From contig CAMYOP010000016.1 in the NCBI GenBank assembly GCA_947260045.1, forward strand, positions 1 through 17,877: a stretch of 17,877 nucleotides of DNA. The letters run 5' to 3'. Origin of the DNA: an uncultured Desulfobulbaceae bacterium (GTDB lineage Bacteria; Desulfobacterota; Desulfobulbia; Desulfobulbales; Desulfobulbaceae). Numbering within the stretch: the first letter of the stretch is position 1; every line of letters starts with the position of its first letter. Positions 1 to 7,813 of this stretch are shown here, piece after piece. The notes beneath the pieces are model-generated. The model searched no databases, was not told the origin of the DNA, and saw only the letters and a program-made list of their open reading frames with translations. A program made the position numbers and the translations under genes.

Positions 1-1394
1 TAGGCGAAAACCCAGAGCTGATTCAAAAAGTGACAGAGCATTTACGCTCATTTGGTGATGCCCTCGCCTATCCGCCTAACCAGGTTTTTATCGGTGTTCT
101 TTCGCCTGATGATCTGGCTGCGATTCCTCGCCCCTGGTATCAAACACCCACAAAACCAGTAGAACCACTGTCCGGAAATAGAGAAAAATTTGGTGAAATC
201 CTTGACCAGGAAAGCTTTTTTGCCCTTTTAAAACTGGCAGATGTGCTCAATCCGCCTCTCTTTGATGTCGATGCTGCCCAGTTAGCATCTCTGCAAAAAA
301 TTCTGGAACGACACAATCTCTTTGCAAGCAGAGCTCAGGAACTTGCAAAAAAACCTATAGTATCAGAGAATTCCATTAGTGATGAAAAAGCCGAAGCGTC
401 CCTGCCAATCACCCATAAAGGAGACATGCGGGGCTCTTTCCATGGTGACCAACGCGCTGAAGGCAGGGATGATGAAAACCTTGTTGCCCATGATCTACTC
501 GAAAACCTCTGTGCCAAGGCCTCTGGTGCCCTTGCCCTTGAGTGGCTTCTCAAACGGGAAAAAATCAGTGCAGCTCAGATAGATTTTATTATTACCTGCG
601 GCGAGGAGGCATGTGGCGATCGTTACCAACGTGGCGGTGGCGGTATGGCCAAGGCCATTGGTGAGATGTGCGGCTGTGTGAATGCTGCTGGTATGGATGT
701 TAAAAATTTTTGTGCTGCACCTGCATCGGCCATAATCACAGCCTGTACAATGGTTCAGTCAGGTCTTTTTAAACAGGTAGTAGTGGTCGGAGGCGGTTCA
801 CTGGCCAAGCTAGGCATGAAATTTCAAGCCTTTCTGGAACAAGACATCCCAATACTCGACGATTGCCTGGCCTCAATGGCCTTTCTCATAAGTGCAGATG
901 ATGGCATCAGTCCCGTTGTCCGCCTTGAGCCTGGTGGTGTTGGTATGATACCAATTAATGCAGGCACTTCAGATGAAGCCGTATTTCGCCATTATTTTTT
1001 AAAGCCTTTAGAAAACCTGAACCTAAAAACTGGCGATGTTGATAAATATGCTCTTGAACTCCAGAACCCTGAAATTATGGACTTTGCCGGATCAGGCGAT
1101 GTGGCCCAAAAAAATTACCGAAAAATCGCAGCAATGGCTGTCATGGATAAGCAGCTTGAAAAAGAAAACATGACAGCATGGATTAAGCAGGTGGGAATGC
1201 CAGGTTTTGCTCCCACCCAGGGCCACATTCCCTCTGCGGTACCCTATATTGGGCACGCCATCGAATCAATGAAGCGTGGAGAAATTAAACGTGCCATGTT
1301 TTTATCCAGGGCAAGCCTCTTTCTCAGCCGAATGACCAATCTGCTCGATGGTGTCTCCTTTATCCTGGAAAAAAATCCAAAACTGGACCCATAA
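1..1394 (+). CDS. grdC: Glycine/sarcosine/betaine reductase component C, beta subunit (5' truncated by window)
   Basis: Component C takes the carboxymethyl group from selenoprotein A, forms an acetyl-enzyme thioester and releases acetyl phosphate. The frame is already open at base 3, so the GTG at 30 is not the true start. About 463 residues are visible, and by comparison with family members of roughly 510 residues some 45 N-terminal residues lie outside the window. Supporting signatures are LRSFGDALAYPPNQ near the N terminus, a thiolase/FabH-like core with CGEEACGDRYQRGGGG and NFCAAPASAI, and the C-terminal stretches PTQGHIPSAVPYIGHA and FLSRMTNLLDGVSFI. The fold and family assignment rest on recalled GrdC sequences. 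grdA follows after 36 bases in the same direction, so the two are probably cotranscribed. The alpha subunit gene grdD, usually next to grdC, is not downstream and may lie upstream of the window. Confidence 0.93.
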   Translation, partial: GENPELIQKVTEHLRSFGDALAYPPNQVFIGVLSPDDLAAIPRPWYQTPTKPVEPLSGNREKFGEILDQESFFALLKLADVLNPPLFDVDAAQLASLQKILERHNLFASRAQELAKKPIVSENSISDEKAEASLPITHKGDMRGSFHGDQRAEGRDDENLVAHDLLENLCAKASGALALEWLLKREKISAAQIDFIITCGEEACGDRYQRGGGGMAKAIGEMCGCVNAAGMDVKNFCAAPASAIITACTMVQSGLFKQVVVVGGGSLAKLGMKFQAFLEQDIPILDDCLASMAFLISADDGISPVVRLEPGGVGMIPINAGTSDEAVFRHYFLKPLENLNLKTGDVDKYALELQNPEIMDFAGSGDVAQKNYRKIAAMAVMDKQLEKENMTAWIKQVGMPGFAPTQGHIPSAVPYIGHAIESMKRGEIKRAMFLSRASLFLSRMTNLLDGVSFILEKNPKLDP

Positions 1395-1430
1395 CGCGTG
1401 TAACGAACACTTAACCTTCTAGAGGACATC

Positions 1431-1907
1431 ATGGATTCACAAAACATCTTACAAGATAAAAAAGTTATAATATTTGGCGAACGAGATGATATCTCAGGTG
1501 AAACAGTAAGTGCCTGTCTCAAAGAGGCAGGGGTTGAAATCGTTTACTCTGCCACCGCCTGCTTTGTCTGAACTGCTGCTGGTGCCGTAGGTCTGACGGT
1601 GCAGGAAGAGATCAAAAATCTGGCAGCAAAGTATGACCCTGAAAATTTACTGGTCATCCTTGGTATCAATCAGCCTGCAACCATAAAAATTATGGCGCAA
1701 ACCTTTCATTCAGGGGATCCAAGTTTTGCCGGACCATTAGCAGCGCTGGCCTTAGGTATCAAGACCTATCATATTCTTGAGCTCAAAGACTCTATCCCGG
1801 AAAATATCTGGCAAAGTAACATGGGAATGTATGAACTCGAACTCGACGAGGAGGAACAAAGCGCAATACTAACAACCATGAGAGAGCAGAGAAGTGAGCT
1901 GAGTTAA
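1431..1907 (+). CDS. grdA: Glycine reductase complex selenoprotein A, with in-frame UGA (Sec47)
   Basis: GrdA is the small selenoprotein that shuttles between components B and C. Its selenolate is alkylated to Se-carboxymethyl-selenocysteine. The ATG at 1431 follows AGAGGA (1421-1426). Reading TGA at 1569-1571 as selenocysteine gives 158 residues, the usual family length. The hallmark CFVUTAAGA surrounds Sec47, with Cys44 three residues before it forming the CxxU redox pair. Without recoding, the product would stop at 46 residues and the conserved downstream part (ILGINQPATIKIMAQTFHSG, GDPSFAGPLAALALG) would be orphaned. A stem-loop in the SECIS position follows the UGA. It lies 36 bases after grdC and ends 50 bases from the convergent grdB. 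GrdA is shared by all substrate-specific B components, so it says nothing about the substrate. Confidence 0.97.
1576..1604 (+). promoter_or_regulatory. Bacterial SECIS hairpin in grdA
   Basis: Directly downstream of the UGA, GCCGT (1584-1588) pairs with ACGGT (1596-1600, one G-U pair) around the loop AGGTCTG. CTGC (1576-1579) can pair with GCAG (1601-1604) across a 5' bulge. The loop GG falls 22-23 nt from the U of UGA. The loop resembles, as I recall it, the AGGUCU loop of the E. coli fdhF SECIS that binds SelB. Pairing was found by eye, not by folding software. Confidence 0.75.
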
Positions 1908-1957
1908 AAGTTCACACTGCCTGAATTTTTCGACCAACAAGCAGGCCGATTAGATAT

Positions 1958-3283
1958 TTAAAAAACAGTTTGTTTCTCTATTGCTGTTGTCAGCGCATAT
2001 AAGGCTTTTTCTACAAGTTCCCTGCGTAAGATTTTTTCCTCTGCCAGCGATTTGTTTGGATCTCCAAAAGGATGAGGAATAGCAATGGTTGGCACAATGC
2101 GATTAGCGCCCACTGTTTTTGAAATAGGAACAATTGAACAGGCATGGACAACTGTAATGCCAGCGCGCTCTATTTCTTTGACCATCGTTGCACCGCAACG
2201 AGTACAGGTACCTCATGTTGAGGTGAGAATAACCGCCTGCACTCCATCTGCCAGTAATTTTTTCGCTATACTTTCACCAAATTGTTTGGCATTGGCAACC
2301 GAGGTGGCGTTACCAACAGTTGCGTAATAATAAGGATGGATAGAACCTATGGCCCCTTCTGCCTCAAGCTCACGGATCGCGTCAAGGGGAAGTACCCTGT
2401 TAGGATTTTCATTGGCACAGGTTGGGTCATATCCACCATGGGCTGTCTGATGGGTTTCCTTACTCAAGGTATCTAATGTATTGAGTGAATAAGTGCCAAA
2501 GTTCTGGGCATTTGCCGAGACAATCCTGTCAGGATTGCCGCGAGGTACTATGCCGCCGGAGGTTACCAGCCCCAGCCTTGCACTTGCCAGATCTTTAATG
2601 GCTGGAGCTGGCTCCACCCGATCAAACACAGGCATTGCATATTCGCTTAGCACTGGTTGGCCACTAATTTTGGCGAGCAACATATCCACTGCTCGCTCTG
2701 CTCCAGACTGAGAAGAAAAATAATTCCGCCTCTGACCTCGGGCAATATAATGATCTGTTTCAGGTAAAACTTTCTCACCATGGAGCAAGTTTATACCAAG
2801 TGGAACCATGCGCCCAATTGCCTGCTCCATACCAGTAACATCATCAGAGGTTGCTGCTATATACACATCTCTACGATACTCAGCAGCTGCCGGATTTTGC
2901 TCTGACATAGCAGTCACAACAGGGATTAAATAGCGCTTTGAAACTGCCTTGCAAAGTGCTCCACAGGCAAGTCCGTAACGACCAGCATTAAAAGCAGGAC
3001 CCGCAACAAATAACTGTGCCTGCTGATCTTTTGCAGCGTCATTAAAATGCGGAGCGAGCAGTTCAAGCACCTGTTCCACGGCAGCATCAGTCTTCTGCGC
3101 CACATAATTATCGCCAAAAATAAGCGTGGCGATTATCTCCACCTCTGGAAAAATGCTTTGCATCAACATGCCCGGCCCCTTGGCCCCTTCAACCAGCCTT
3201 GGCGTAACATGTGCCTGCTCTTCACCACCAAGACCGCCAAAAAACTGATTCAAACAATGGATCACTTTGATTTTGGAAGCCAT
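1958..3283 (-). CDS. grdB: Glycine/sarcosine/betaine reductase component B selenoprotein subunit, with in-frame UGA (Sec357)
   Basis: This is the large selenoprotein subunit of substrate-binding component B, which together with the processed GrdE subunits passes a carboxymethyl group to GrdA. The start is the ATG at 3281-3283, preceded by GGGAGG and one base after the grdE stop (TAA-A-ATG). An open frame continues upstream, but only as a shadow of grdE. Reading TGA at 2213-2215 as Sec gives 441 residues, the family length. Sec357 lies in ILTSTUGTCTRCGATMVKE, giving U-x-x-C-x-x-C. Other signatures are NQFFGGLGGEE at the N terminus, AGPAFNAGRYGLACGALC, LVTSGGIVPRGNPDRI and AHGGYDP. The downstream part (PISKTVGANRIVPTIAIPHP) is fully conserved, so this is neither a pseudogene nor two genes. 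The match is to the general GrdB/GrdF/GrdI family. Glycine, sarcosine or betaine specificity cannot be settled by eye. Confidence 0.96.
2185..2201 (-). promoter_or_regulatory. Bacterial SECIS hairpin in grdB
   Basis: Twelve bases after the UGA, the mRNA reads CGTTGC (2200-2195), GGT (2194-2192), GCAACG (2191-2186). This is a perfect 6-bp stem, extended by a T-A pair (2201/2185), with GGU as the apical loop. The GG is at nt 22-23 counted from the U of UGA, the same register as in grdA. The stem lies in coding sequence (residues around TRCGAT). Confidence 0.8.
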
Positions 3284-3284
3284 T

Positions 3285-4529
3285 TTACACCTCCCTGCAG
3301 CGAAGCCTTTGAAAGCCAAGTTCATTGGTTGAGCCAATAATTCCCTGCAATTCAATTTCAAGACTACCATCATCTCGTAAACTTTGGGGATATGCACCAG
3401 CCAGAGAGGAAAGGTCTTCAACGGGCCCCAGTATACGATCCATGGGTGGAAGCACAATTCGTTCATTGGCGTTGCCCACACTGATCATGGCATCTGCTTC
3501 AGGGGTGACATCAGCCAGAGACTGGGAACAGCCATCTGCACCTGCATACTCATCAGTAATGGCTACGGTTTTGATACCTGCTTTTTCCAAACCACGGATG
3601 ATCATCATCTGATCAGCATCTGGATTGCCAAAGCCTTCTTTTGAGAGAAGAACTCCGTCAGGATTGAGTTCTTTGACCAGCTCAATGGATTTAGCAGCGG
3701 AAGCCTCTTTCCCTGCCAGCCTGACCAGCTCATTGGTCAGTACTACGCCAATAAAATTCAAATCTTTGCCATGACGTGTATTGAGTTCATGGATCACTGG
3801 ATTATTTTGGTGATGGTAAGTTGTATTTTTGTCACAGGCAGAGACACAATTAGCAGAAACAATTCCACCGTCCATGAGCACCTGTGGTTTCATGATACAT
3901 GGTAAGCCCTGTTTTGCATCCTGACCAAAAACAATGGTATCATGGAGAAGTCCCTGACTAAGCAACATGTAGACATAAACAATTTTGGGTAAGTCAGCTG
4001 AAATGGTCTCTGGTTCTACAGGAGGGAAGCGTGTAATTGTATCAGGTGTAGCATCACGACAGGTTTCGCCGATAAATTGGGCCGCTGCCAGACCTGCTTC
4101 CCTGGCAGCTTCCTCATGTTCGTGCGGCGGTATGTCTGCTCCAACCGTAATATCTATCACAACATTCAAGGTCTTGGAAAAAGGTGAATAGAGTGCACCA
4201 GAGCCAGACATGTCTATTATACCTTCCTGGAAACCAACAATTTTTCCACAGGTGACAACAGCAATGTTTTTTAGAATATGGTGGCGCCCCTCACCTGTTT
4301 TATCTCCAGAAACCTTGCACCAGGGTTCAACAACATCTTTAACACAGATAATCCTTACCGACTCACCTGGCCTGGCAAGTGAAATTTCAGCTGTTAGCAA
4401 TCTTTCATCACGTTTCAAAAGGTATTGTTTCAGGGACTTTTGATCAAGCACAAGGCAATGCCCTTTCACACCTCCCTCAGGTCCAAAAACAATATCCTCA
4501 ATCAAAATATCTCCCTTTTCCAGTACCAT
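3285..4529 (-). CDS. grdE: Glycine/sarcosine/betaine reductase component B proprotein (alpha and beta subunits, pyruvoyl precursor)
   Basis: This proprotein is cleaved autocatalytically into two subunits. The new N terminus becomes a pyruvoyl group that binds the substrate amine as a Schiff base. The protein is 414 residues, close to the family's usual ~428. The likely cleavage site is the conserved Asn227-Cys228 in SANCVSACDKNTTYHH. The exact scissile bond is inferred from the family. Other conserved blocks are ISLARPGESVRI, VTCGKIVGFQEGIIDM, YVYMLLSQGLLHDT, KEGFGNPDAD, VAITDEYAGADG and the C-terminal IIGSTNELGFQRL. The ATG at 4527-4529 follows GGAGGGG. The stop is one base from the grdB start, so the pair is probably translationally coupled. 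A glycine-type GrdE is as likely as the sarcosine (GrdG) or betaine (GrdH) paralogue. Confidence 0.94.
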   Translation of the reverse strand: MVLEKGDILIEDIVFGPEGGVKGHCLVLDQKSLKQYLLKRDERLLTAEISLARPGESVRIICVKDVVEPWCKVSGDKTGEGRHHILKNIAVVTCGKIVGFQEGIIDMSGSGALYSPFSKTLNVVIDITVGADIPPHEHEEAAREAGLAAAQFIGETCRDATPDTITRFPPVEPETISADLPKIVYVYMLLSQGLLHDTIVFGQDAKQGLPCIMKPQVLMDGGIVSANCVSACDKNTTYHHQNNPVIHELNTRHGKDLNFIGVVLTNELVRLAGKEASAAKSIELVKELNPDGVLLSKEGFGNPDADQMMIIRGLEKAGIKTVAITDEYAGADGCSQSLADVTPEADAMISVGNANERIVLPPMDRILGPVEDLSSLAGAYPQSLRDDGSLEIELQGIIGSTNELGFQRLRCREV

Positions 4530-4872
4530 TTTCCCCTCCTCTAACTTTCATTTCAAAGAGAAGCATCATCTAAAAAAAATACAATTTGGACACAACATTT
4601 CGAGCAATATAAAAATGAGGCTCATTTTCTCATTTCTGTAATATACACTAATTACGGAACACGCATATCACACCATTATTTTACCTCTCTTGCCATCCCC
4701 TCTGTAATATGAATAACGTATACTCTCTATACATCCTGCCCAAATACGAGTTCGAACTCTTATCTTCGTGTTATTTTCAGCCAAATTCCCCTTAGAATTA
4801 GAAAACAGAGAATGAAAATGGTACGGTGGAAACCAGTAATTATCAATGTAATCCAGGAGGATAGACAGAGAA
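4530..4872. promoter_or_regulatory. Divergent intergenic region between grdE and the amidohydrolase gene
   Basis: This 343-bp AT-rich gap must hold the start signals of both the leftward grdEB operon and the rightward amidohydrolase gene. It contains the 12-bp perfect palindrome GAGTTCGAACTC (4748-4759) and a 10-bp direct repeat TCTGTAATAT (4635-4644 and 4701-4710). The amidohydrolase ribosome binding site AGGAGG is at 4855-4860. I found no convincing sigma-70 -35/-10 pair and no sigma-54 element on either strand. No open frame here looks coding. Confidence 0.5.
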
Positions 4873-6090
4873 ATGAGTGCTCCAAAATATATTCATGTTG
4901 GCTATCTCATAGATGGTAGTGGCGAACCTGTTCAGGAAAATATATTGCTCACAATTATTGGTGGTGTCATTTCCGGTATAAATAGTTTTGATAGTGAAAA
5001 TTCTCCAGACCAAAAACTTGTGACCGATCTCTCCCATTGTACCATATCTCCTCCTCTGGTTGACAGCCATGTACATCTCACCCTTTCGAGCACTGTAGAC
5101 CCGGTAGCAAGAAAAGAGCAACTTGCTGCGGATTACACGGTAGCGAAAAAGCTTATTTCCCGACACCTGCGTTATCTCTTTGCCAACGGCATCTTCGCTG
5201 TCCGGGATGGAGGCGATAAAAATGGGTACGTGCTTCGTTATAAAGAAGAAATACATCGCAAAGAGAATAATCTACCGATCATCCTGAAAACATCAGGGAA
5301 AGCCTGGCATCAAAAAGGCCGCTATGGCAGCATGCTTGGACGCTCTCCAGAGGAAGGAAGAACCCTTGATCAGGCCTATGCAAAAGAAGATGACCCCATT
5401 GACCAGGTTAAACTGATCAATTCCGGACCCAACAGTTTACGTGAATACGGAAGAGAAACCCCACCTCAATTTGAGCTGATTGAAATGACACAGTTGATAA
5501 ATCTTGCCCATAAGCAGAAGCGTAAGGTCATGGTGCACGCTAATGGGAGAGTTCCTGTAAAAATGGCGCTGAGAGCAGGTTGCGATTCCATCGAACATGG
5601 CTATTTCATGGGTAGAGAAAACCTGGAATATATGGCAGAAAAACAAATTACCTGGGTTCCGACTCTCTTTGCCATGAACATATGTACCCATGTCAGAATA
5701 AATAGTTCCACAGAGAGAAAAATAGCGGCCAGAAATGTGGAAAGCCAGCTCAAGCAGGTCTCTTTGGCGAGAGAACTTGGAGTCCCCATTGCCGCTGGAA
5801 CCGATGCTGGCTGCCACGGCGTTCTCCACGGGGAGGCATTGGTGGAAGAAATGAAACTTCTCATGGAGGGAGGTTATTCGCACCTGGAAGCCATGCAATG
5901 TGGCTCCTATAATGGTGCGCAACTACTTGGTATTGACTCACTTGGAATGCTTGCCAAAGAAAAGCCCGCTCATTTTCTGGTAAGCCGTGGTACCCCTACC
6001 CAGCTTCCTGGAAAGTTAGCCTATCTTGAAGCTATTTACATAAACGGTAGCCCTATTCCCTCTATACAAAATAAAAAAAACGGCCCATGA
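4873..6090 (+). CDS. Metal-dependent amidohydrolase (imidazolonepropionase/prolidase-like branch)
   Basis: This is a 405-residue amidohydrolase-superfamily protein with a complete metal site. It has H66-x-H68 (DSHVHLT), Lys180 (QVKLINSG) as the likely carboxylated bridging lysine, His222 (VMVHANG), His242 (SIEHGYF) and Asp311 (AAGTDAGCHG). The N-terminal beta-sandwich strands (VGYLIDGSGEPV) and the C-terminal return (YINGSPI) are as expected. No signal peptide is visible, so it is probably cytoplasmic. It should hydrolyse a C-N bond, but the substrate cannot be read from sequence. The AGGAGG at 4855-4860 sits 12 bases before the ATG, slightly long. It is transcribed divergently from grdEB, so it could release glycine, sarcosine or a related amine for the reductase; that is inference. 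Its last six codons and stop overlap the terminator hairpin of the opposing operon. Confidence 0.87.
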   Translation: MSAPKYIHVGYLIDGSGEPVQENILLTIIGGVISGINSFDSENSPDQKLVTDLSHCTISPPLVDSHVHLTLSSTVDPVARKEQLAADYTVAKKLISRHLRYLFANGIFAVRDGGDKNGYVLRYKEEIHRKENNLPIILKTSGKAWHQKGRYGSMLGRSPEEGRTLDQAYAKEDDPIDQVKLINSGPNSLREYGRETPPQFELIEMTQLINLAHKQKRKVMVHANGRVPVKMALRAGCDSIEHGYFMGRENLEYMAEKQITWVPTLFAMNICTHVRINSSTERKIAARNVESQLKQVSLARELGVPIAAGTDAGCHGVLHGEALVEEMKLLMEGGYSHLEAMQCGSYNGAQLLGIDSLGMLAKEKPAHFLVSRGTPTQLPGKLAYLEAIYINGSPIPSIQNKKNGP

Positions 6091-6113
6091 CAAAATGATC
6101 TTGTCATGGGCCG
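6065..6113 (-). terminator. Rho-independent terminator of the hemerythrin/selenothioredoxin operon
   Basis: This is a perfect 13-bp inverted repeat: 6081-6093 (CGGCCCATGACAA) and 6101-6113 (TTGTCATGGGCCG) with a 7-nt loop. On the minus strand the stem is followed by eight T, then ATTTT, so it is a canonical terminator for leftward transcripts. On the plus strand no T-run follows. The left arm contains the TGA stop of the amidohydrolase, so the structure is shared between coding sequence and terminator. Confidence 0.9.
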
Positions 6114-6138
6114 AAATGTATTGATGAACAAGAGACTA

Positions 6139-6714
6139 TTATTGCCCGATTAAACGATATGGATAGGCTCGTTTGGTCCACTCTCCCCCTGGATAATCTT
6201 TTTCCAGGAGCTCATAGGCGGCTTTTAAAGGCATTGGATCACCACTGCCTTTGTACTGACTCACACCTCTTAAAAAAATTGCCTCGGGAACCGCGTCGCT
6301 ACCGCTATGGTCGGCAATAACTTTTTCCAGGGCATTTAAGGCATCAGGAAATTTATCGTTGTCAAAATAATATTTCCCTTCTCCCAGAAGCAAGCGTGCT
6401 AAAAGTTCCTTTGGTTCAAGAAAACCGACAGAGCGATGATGCTCCTTGCCGTCTGGACTCAAAGTAACCAAGGTTGGGGTCCATTTCACATTAAAATCAT
6501 CAGACAAGGGCTTATTGTCCGCTGGTACACGTAAGCCAATGACATGATCTTGGAAGAAATCTACTACCGTTTGATCTGGATACGTAACTGCATCCATCTG
6601 TTGACAACCAATTCAACCCGGATTGAAAAAATCCAGCAAGATTGGAATATTTCCTTTCTCTGCCATGTCCTTTGCAATGTTTAGGTCTGTTACCCACGAA
6701 ATAGCGTTCGTCAT
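6139..6714 (-). CDS. Thioredoxin-fold selenoprotein with UxxC active site and TPR-like tail
   Basis: Reading TGA at 6613-6615 as Sec joins the N-terminal MTNAISWVTDLNIAKDMAEK to the rest and gives 191 residues. The ATG at 6712-6714 follows AAGGGGGTGG. The active site is NPGUIGCQQMD, with Sec34 and Cys37 in the position of the thioredoxin CxxC. FNVKWTPTLV supplies the cis-Pro (Pro80) and LDFF the preceding beta-strand. Residues ~110-190 (EGKYYFDNDKFPDALNALEK, AIFLRGVSQY) resemble TPR helices. There is no signal peptide, so it is probably a cytoplasmic thiol/selenol reductase or peroxidase-type protein. Cys homologues (PGCIGCQQMD) in other anaerobes are recalled, not searched. It lies 90 bases downstream of the hemerythrin-PAS gene and ends before a strong terminator. 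It could supply electrons to the Grd system; that is inference. Starting at the ATG at 6597 would remove half of the active site. Confidence 0.88.
6583..6606 (-). promoter_or_regulatory. Candidate SECIS hairpin in the selenothioredoxin gene
   Basis: Counting from the U of UGA, nt 10-16 (TGTCAAC) pair with nt 28-33 (GTTACG), with C13 bulged and one G-U pair. After an A-A mismatch, G18 pairs with C26, leaving loop ATGGATG. The loop GG sits at nt 21-22, nearly the same register as in grdA and grdB. The stem is weaker than the other two and was paired by eye. Confidence 0.5.
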
Positions 6715-6768
6715 GGTTCCACCCCCTTTTCAGTTAGTGCACATTTTTTTATCTTTCTCAAAAGACTC

Positions 6769-6785
6769 TTCTTTAAATTAAAGAA
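6769..6785. repeat. Short inverted repeat between the hemerythrin-PAS and selenothioredoxin genes
   Basis: TTCTTTAA and TTAAAGAA flank a single base, giving a 17-bp near-perfect palindrome in the 90-bp gap. It is all A/T apart from one C and one G, so it is unlikely to terminate transcription. It may be a protein site, an RNA processing site or chance. Confidence 0.3.
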
Positions 6786-6804
6786 TAAGTACCTCCCCTA
6801 TACT

Positions 6805-7764
6805 TTACCAGTCCAATAAGCGTTTATTTCCCTCAATTTTCTGGATTGCACCAATAGTCTGAGTGACTTCAAGCACTCCCATGTATTCTCCATCATCATC
6901 GTACAATGGAAAATAGCGAATCAATACCTTATCATCTTTAAAGTCGATCCAGAATTCCGCCTTGTCGTGGCTTTTATTTTTAAAACCCTCAACAATTTTC
7001 CTTACAGTATCAACTGAATGTTCAGGATGGCATTTTTCTACCTTGCGACCAATCACAGAGCGCGTTCTGGGAAAAATCTTTTCTTTGTCCAGTCGATTAA
7101 AGTAAGCAACCGTATCATTTGCATCAACAAAGGTGACCTCAAAAGGCATTGACTCCATGAGGGCGTCAAGCTGCTTATAGGAAAGACTTTCAATTAATTT
7201 TTTGCGTCGTTCCTCTGTTTTTTCAACCTCCAAAACCATTTGAGTGAATTGATCCCAGGCTTTGGGTCCGTAAGTTTCTGTATTGATTGTCGTGAAAGCT
7301 TGCAGAAGATTTTCATTATCTCCCTCTTGCAGTACCTTGCGAGCCATGGGATAGAGTACATCGTTTTCCTTCCAGATGTGTTCTGCCCGTACTTTTAGAT
7401 ATTCCAGTCCTTTATCGCGAAATTCCAGACGAGTATCCACGCTTGCGCTCTTTAAGGCTCCTATCTGCATGAGCATCTGGGAAAGAAGCGTACGCTCCAT
7501 ATCGTGCTCCAGTAGCATAACTCCCAAAGGTCCACTCTCACCAGGTATGCCACGTTTTTCCATGAGAGGAAAAAGATAATTTTCTTCTTTTTTATTATGA
7601 ATTTTATCACCAAATTCCAATAAAAAATCTATGGCCCGCTCCATTTTGACCTTGTCCTGATTACCATCTTGCAGCTTCAGAAGCTGTTCTTTCAGGACCG
7701 CCATGGCCCGTTCGATCATCTCATGCTCCTGGACAAGATATTCATCCCATAGCATCATTTCCAT
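6805..7764 (-). CDS. Hemerythrin (HHE) domain protein with C-terminal PAS domain
   Basis: This 319-residue soluble protein has two domains. Residues ~5-150 are a hemerythrin-like four-helix bundle with the di-iron ligand pattern His14, His56-x3-Glu60 (HNKKE), His87 (LEHDME) and His129-x3-Glu133 (HIWKE). Residues ~195-310 are a PAS domain of the DUF438-associated type, with PFEVTFVDANDTVAYFN, a conserved KCHPEHS and the last strand YMGVLEVTQTI. Such proteins are thought to sense or handle O2, NO or iron in anaerobes. No output domain is present, so this one may act through a partner. AGGAGG (7775-7770) lies 5 bases before the ATG, and an FNR-type box lies further upstream. It leads the operon that ends with the selenothioredoxin gene, which suggests a redox-stress role for both. 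Confidence 0.9.
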   Translation of the reverse strand: MEMMLWDEYLVQEHEMIERAMAVLKEQLLKLQDGNQDKVKMERAIDFLLEFGDKIHNKKEENYLFPLMEKRGIPGESGPLGVMLLEHDMERTLLSQMLMQIGALKSASVDTRLEFRDKGLEYLKVRAEHIWKENDVLYPMARKVLQEGDNENLLQAFTTINTETYGPKAWDQFTQMVLEVEKTEERRKKLIESLSYKQLDALMESMPFEVTFVDANDTVAYFNRLDKEKIFPRTRSVIGRKVEKCHPEHSVDTVRKIVEGFKNKSHDKAEFWIDFKDDKVLIRYFPLYDDDGEYMGVLEVTQTIGAIQKIEGNKRLLDW

Positions 7765-7813
7765 AGCTTCCTCCTGCGTTGTGAATCAGCTTAGTGTTAT
7801 TTTTACTAGTTAA

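Noticed and set aside
1599..1907. A separate 102-residue gene starting at GTG 1599
   Set aside because: It is the part of grdA after the Sec UGA. The upstream frame from ATG 1431 carries the conserved N-terminal half and CFVU.
1919..1946. Terminator between the convergent grdA and grdB genes (GCCTG...CAGGC)
   Set aside because: A 5-bp stem with an 18-nt loop and no T-run on the proper side is too weak to call.
1958..2185. A separate 75-residue gene, or grdB as a frameshifted or nonsense pseudogene
   Set aside because: The TGA is at the conserved Sec position in STUGTCTRCG, is followed by a SECIS-like hairpin, and the protein is conserved on both sides.
5437..5922. Long open frame antisense to the amidohydrolase gene
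   Set aside because: No recognisable protein features. It is the shadow of a gene with intact catalytic motifs on the other strand.
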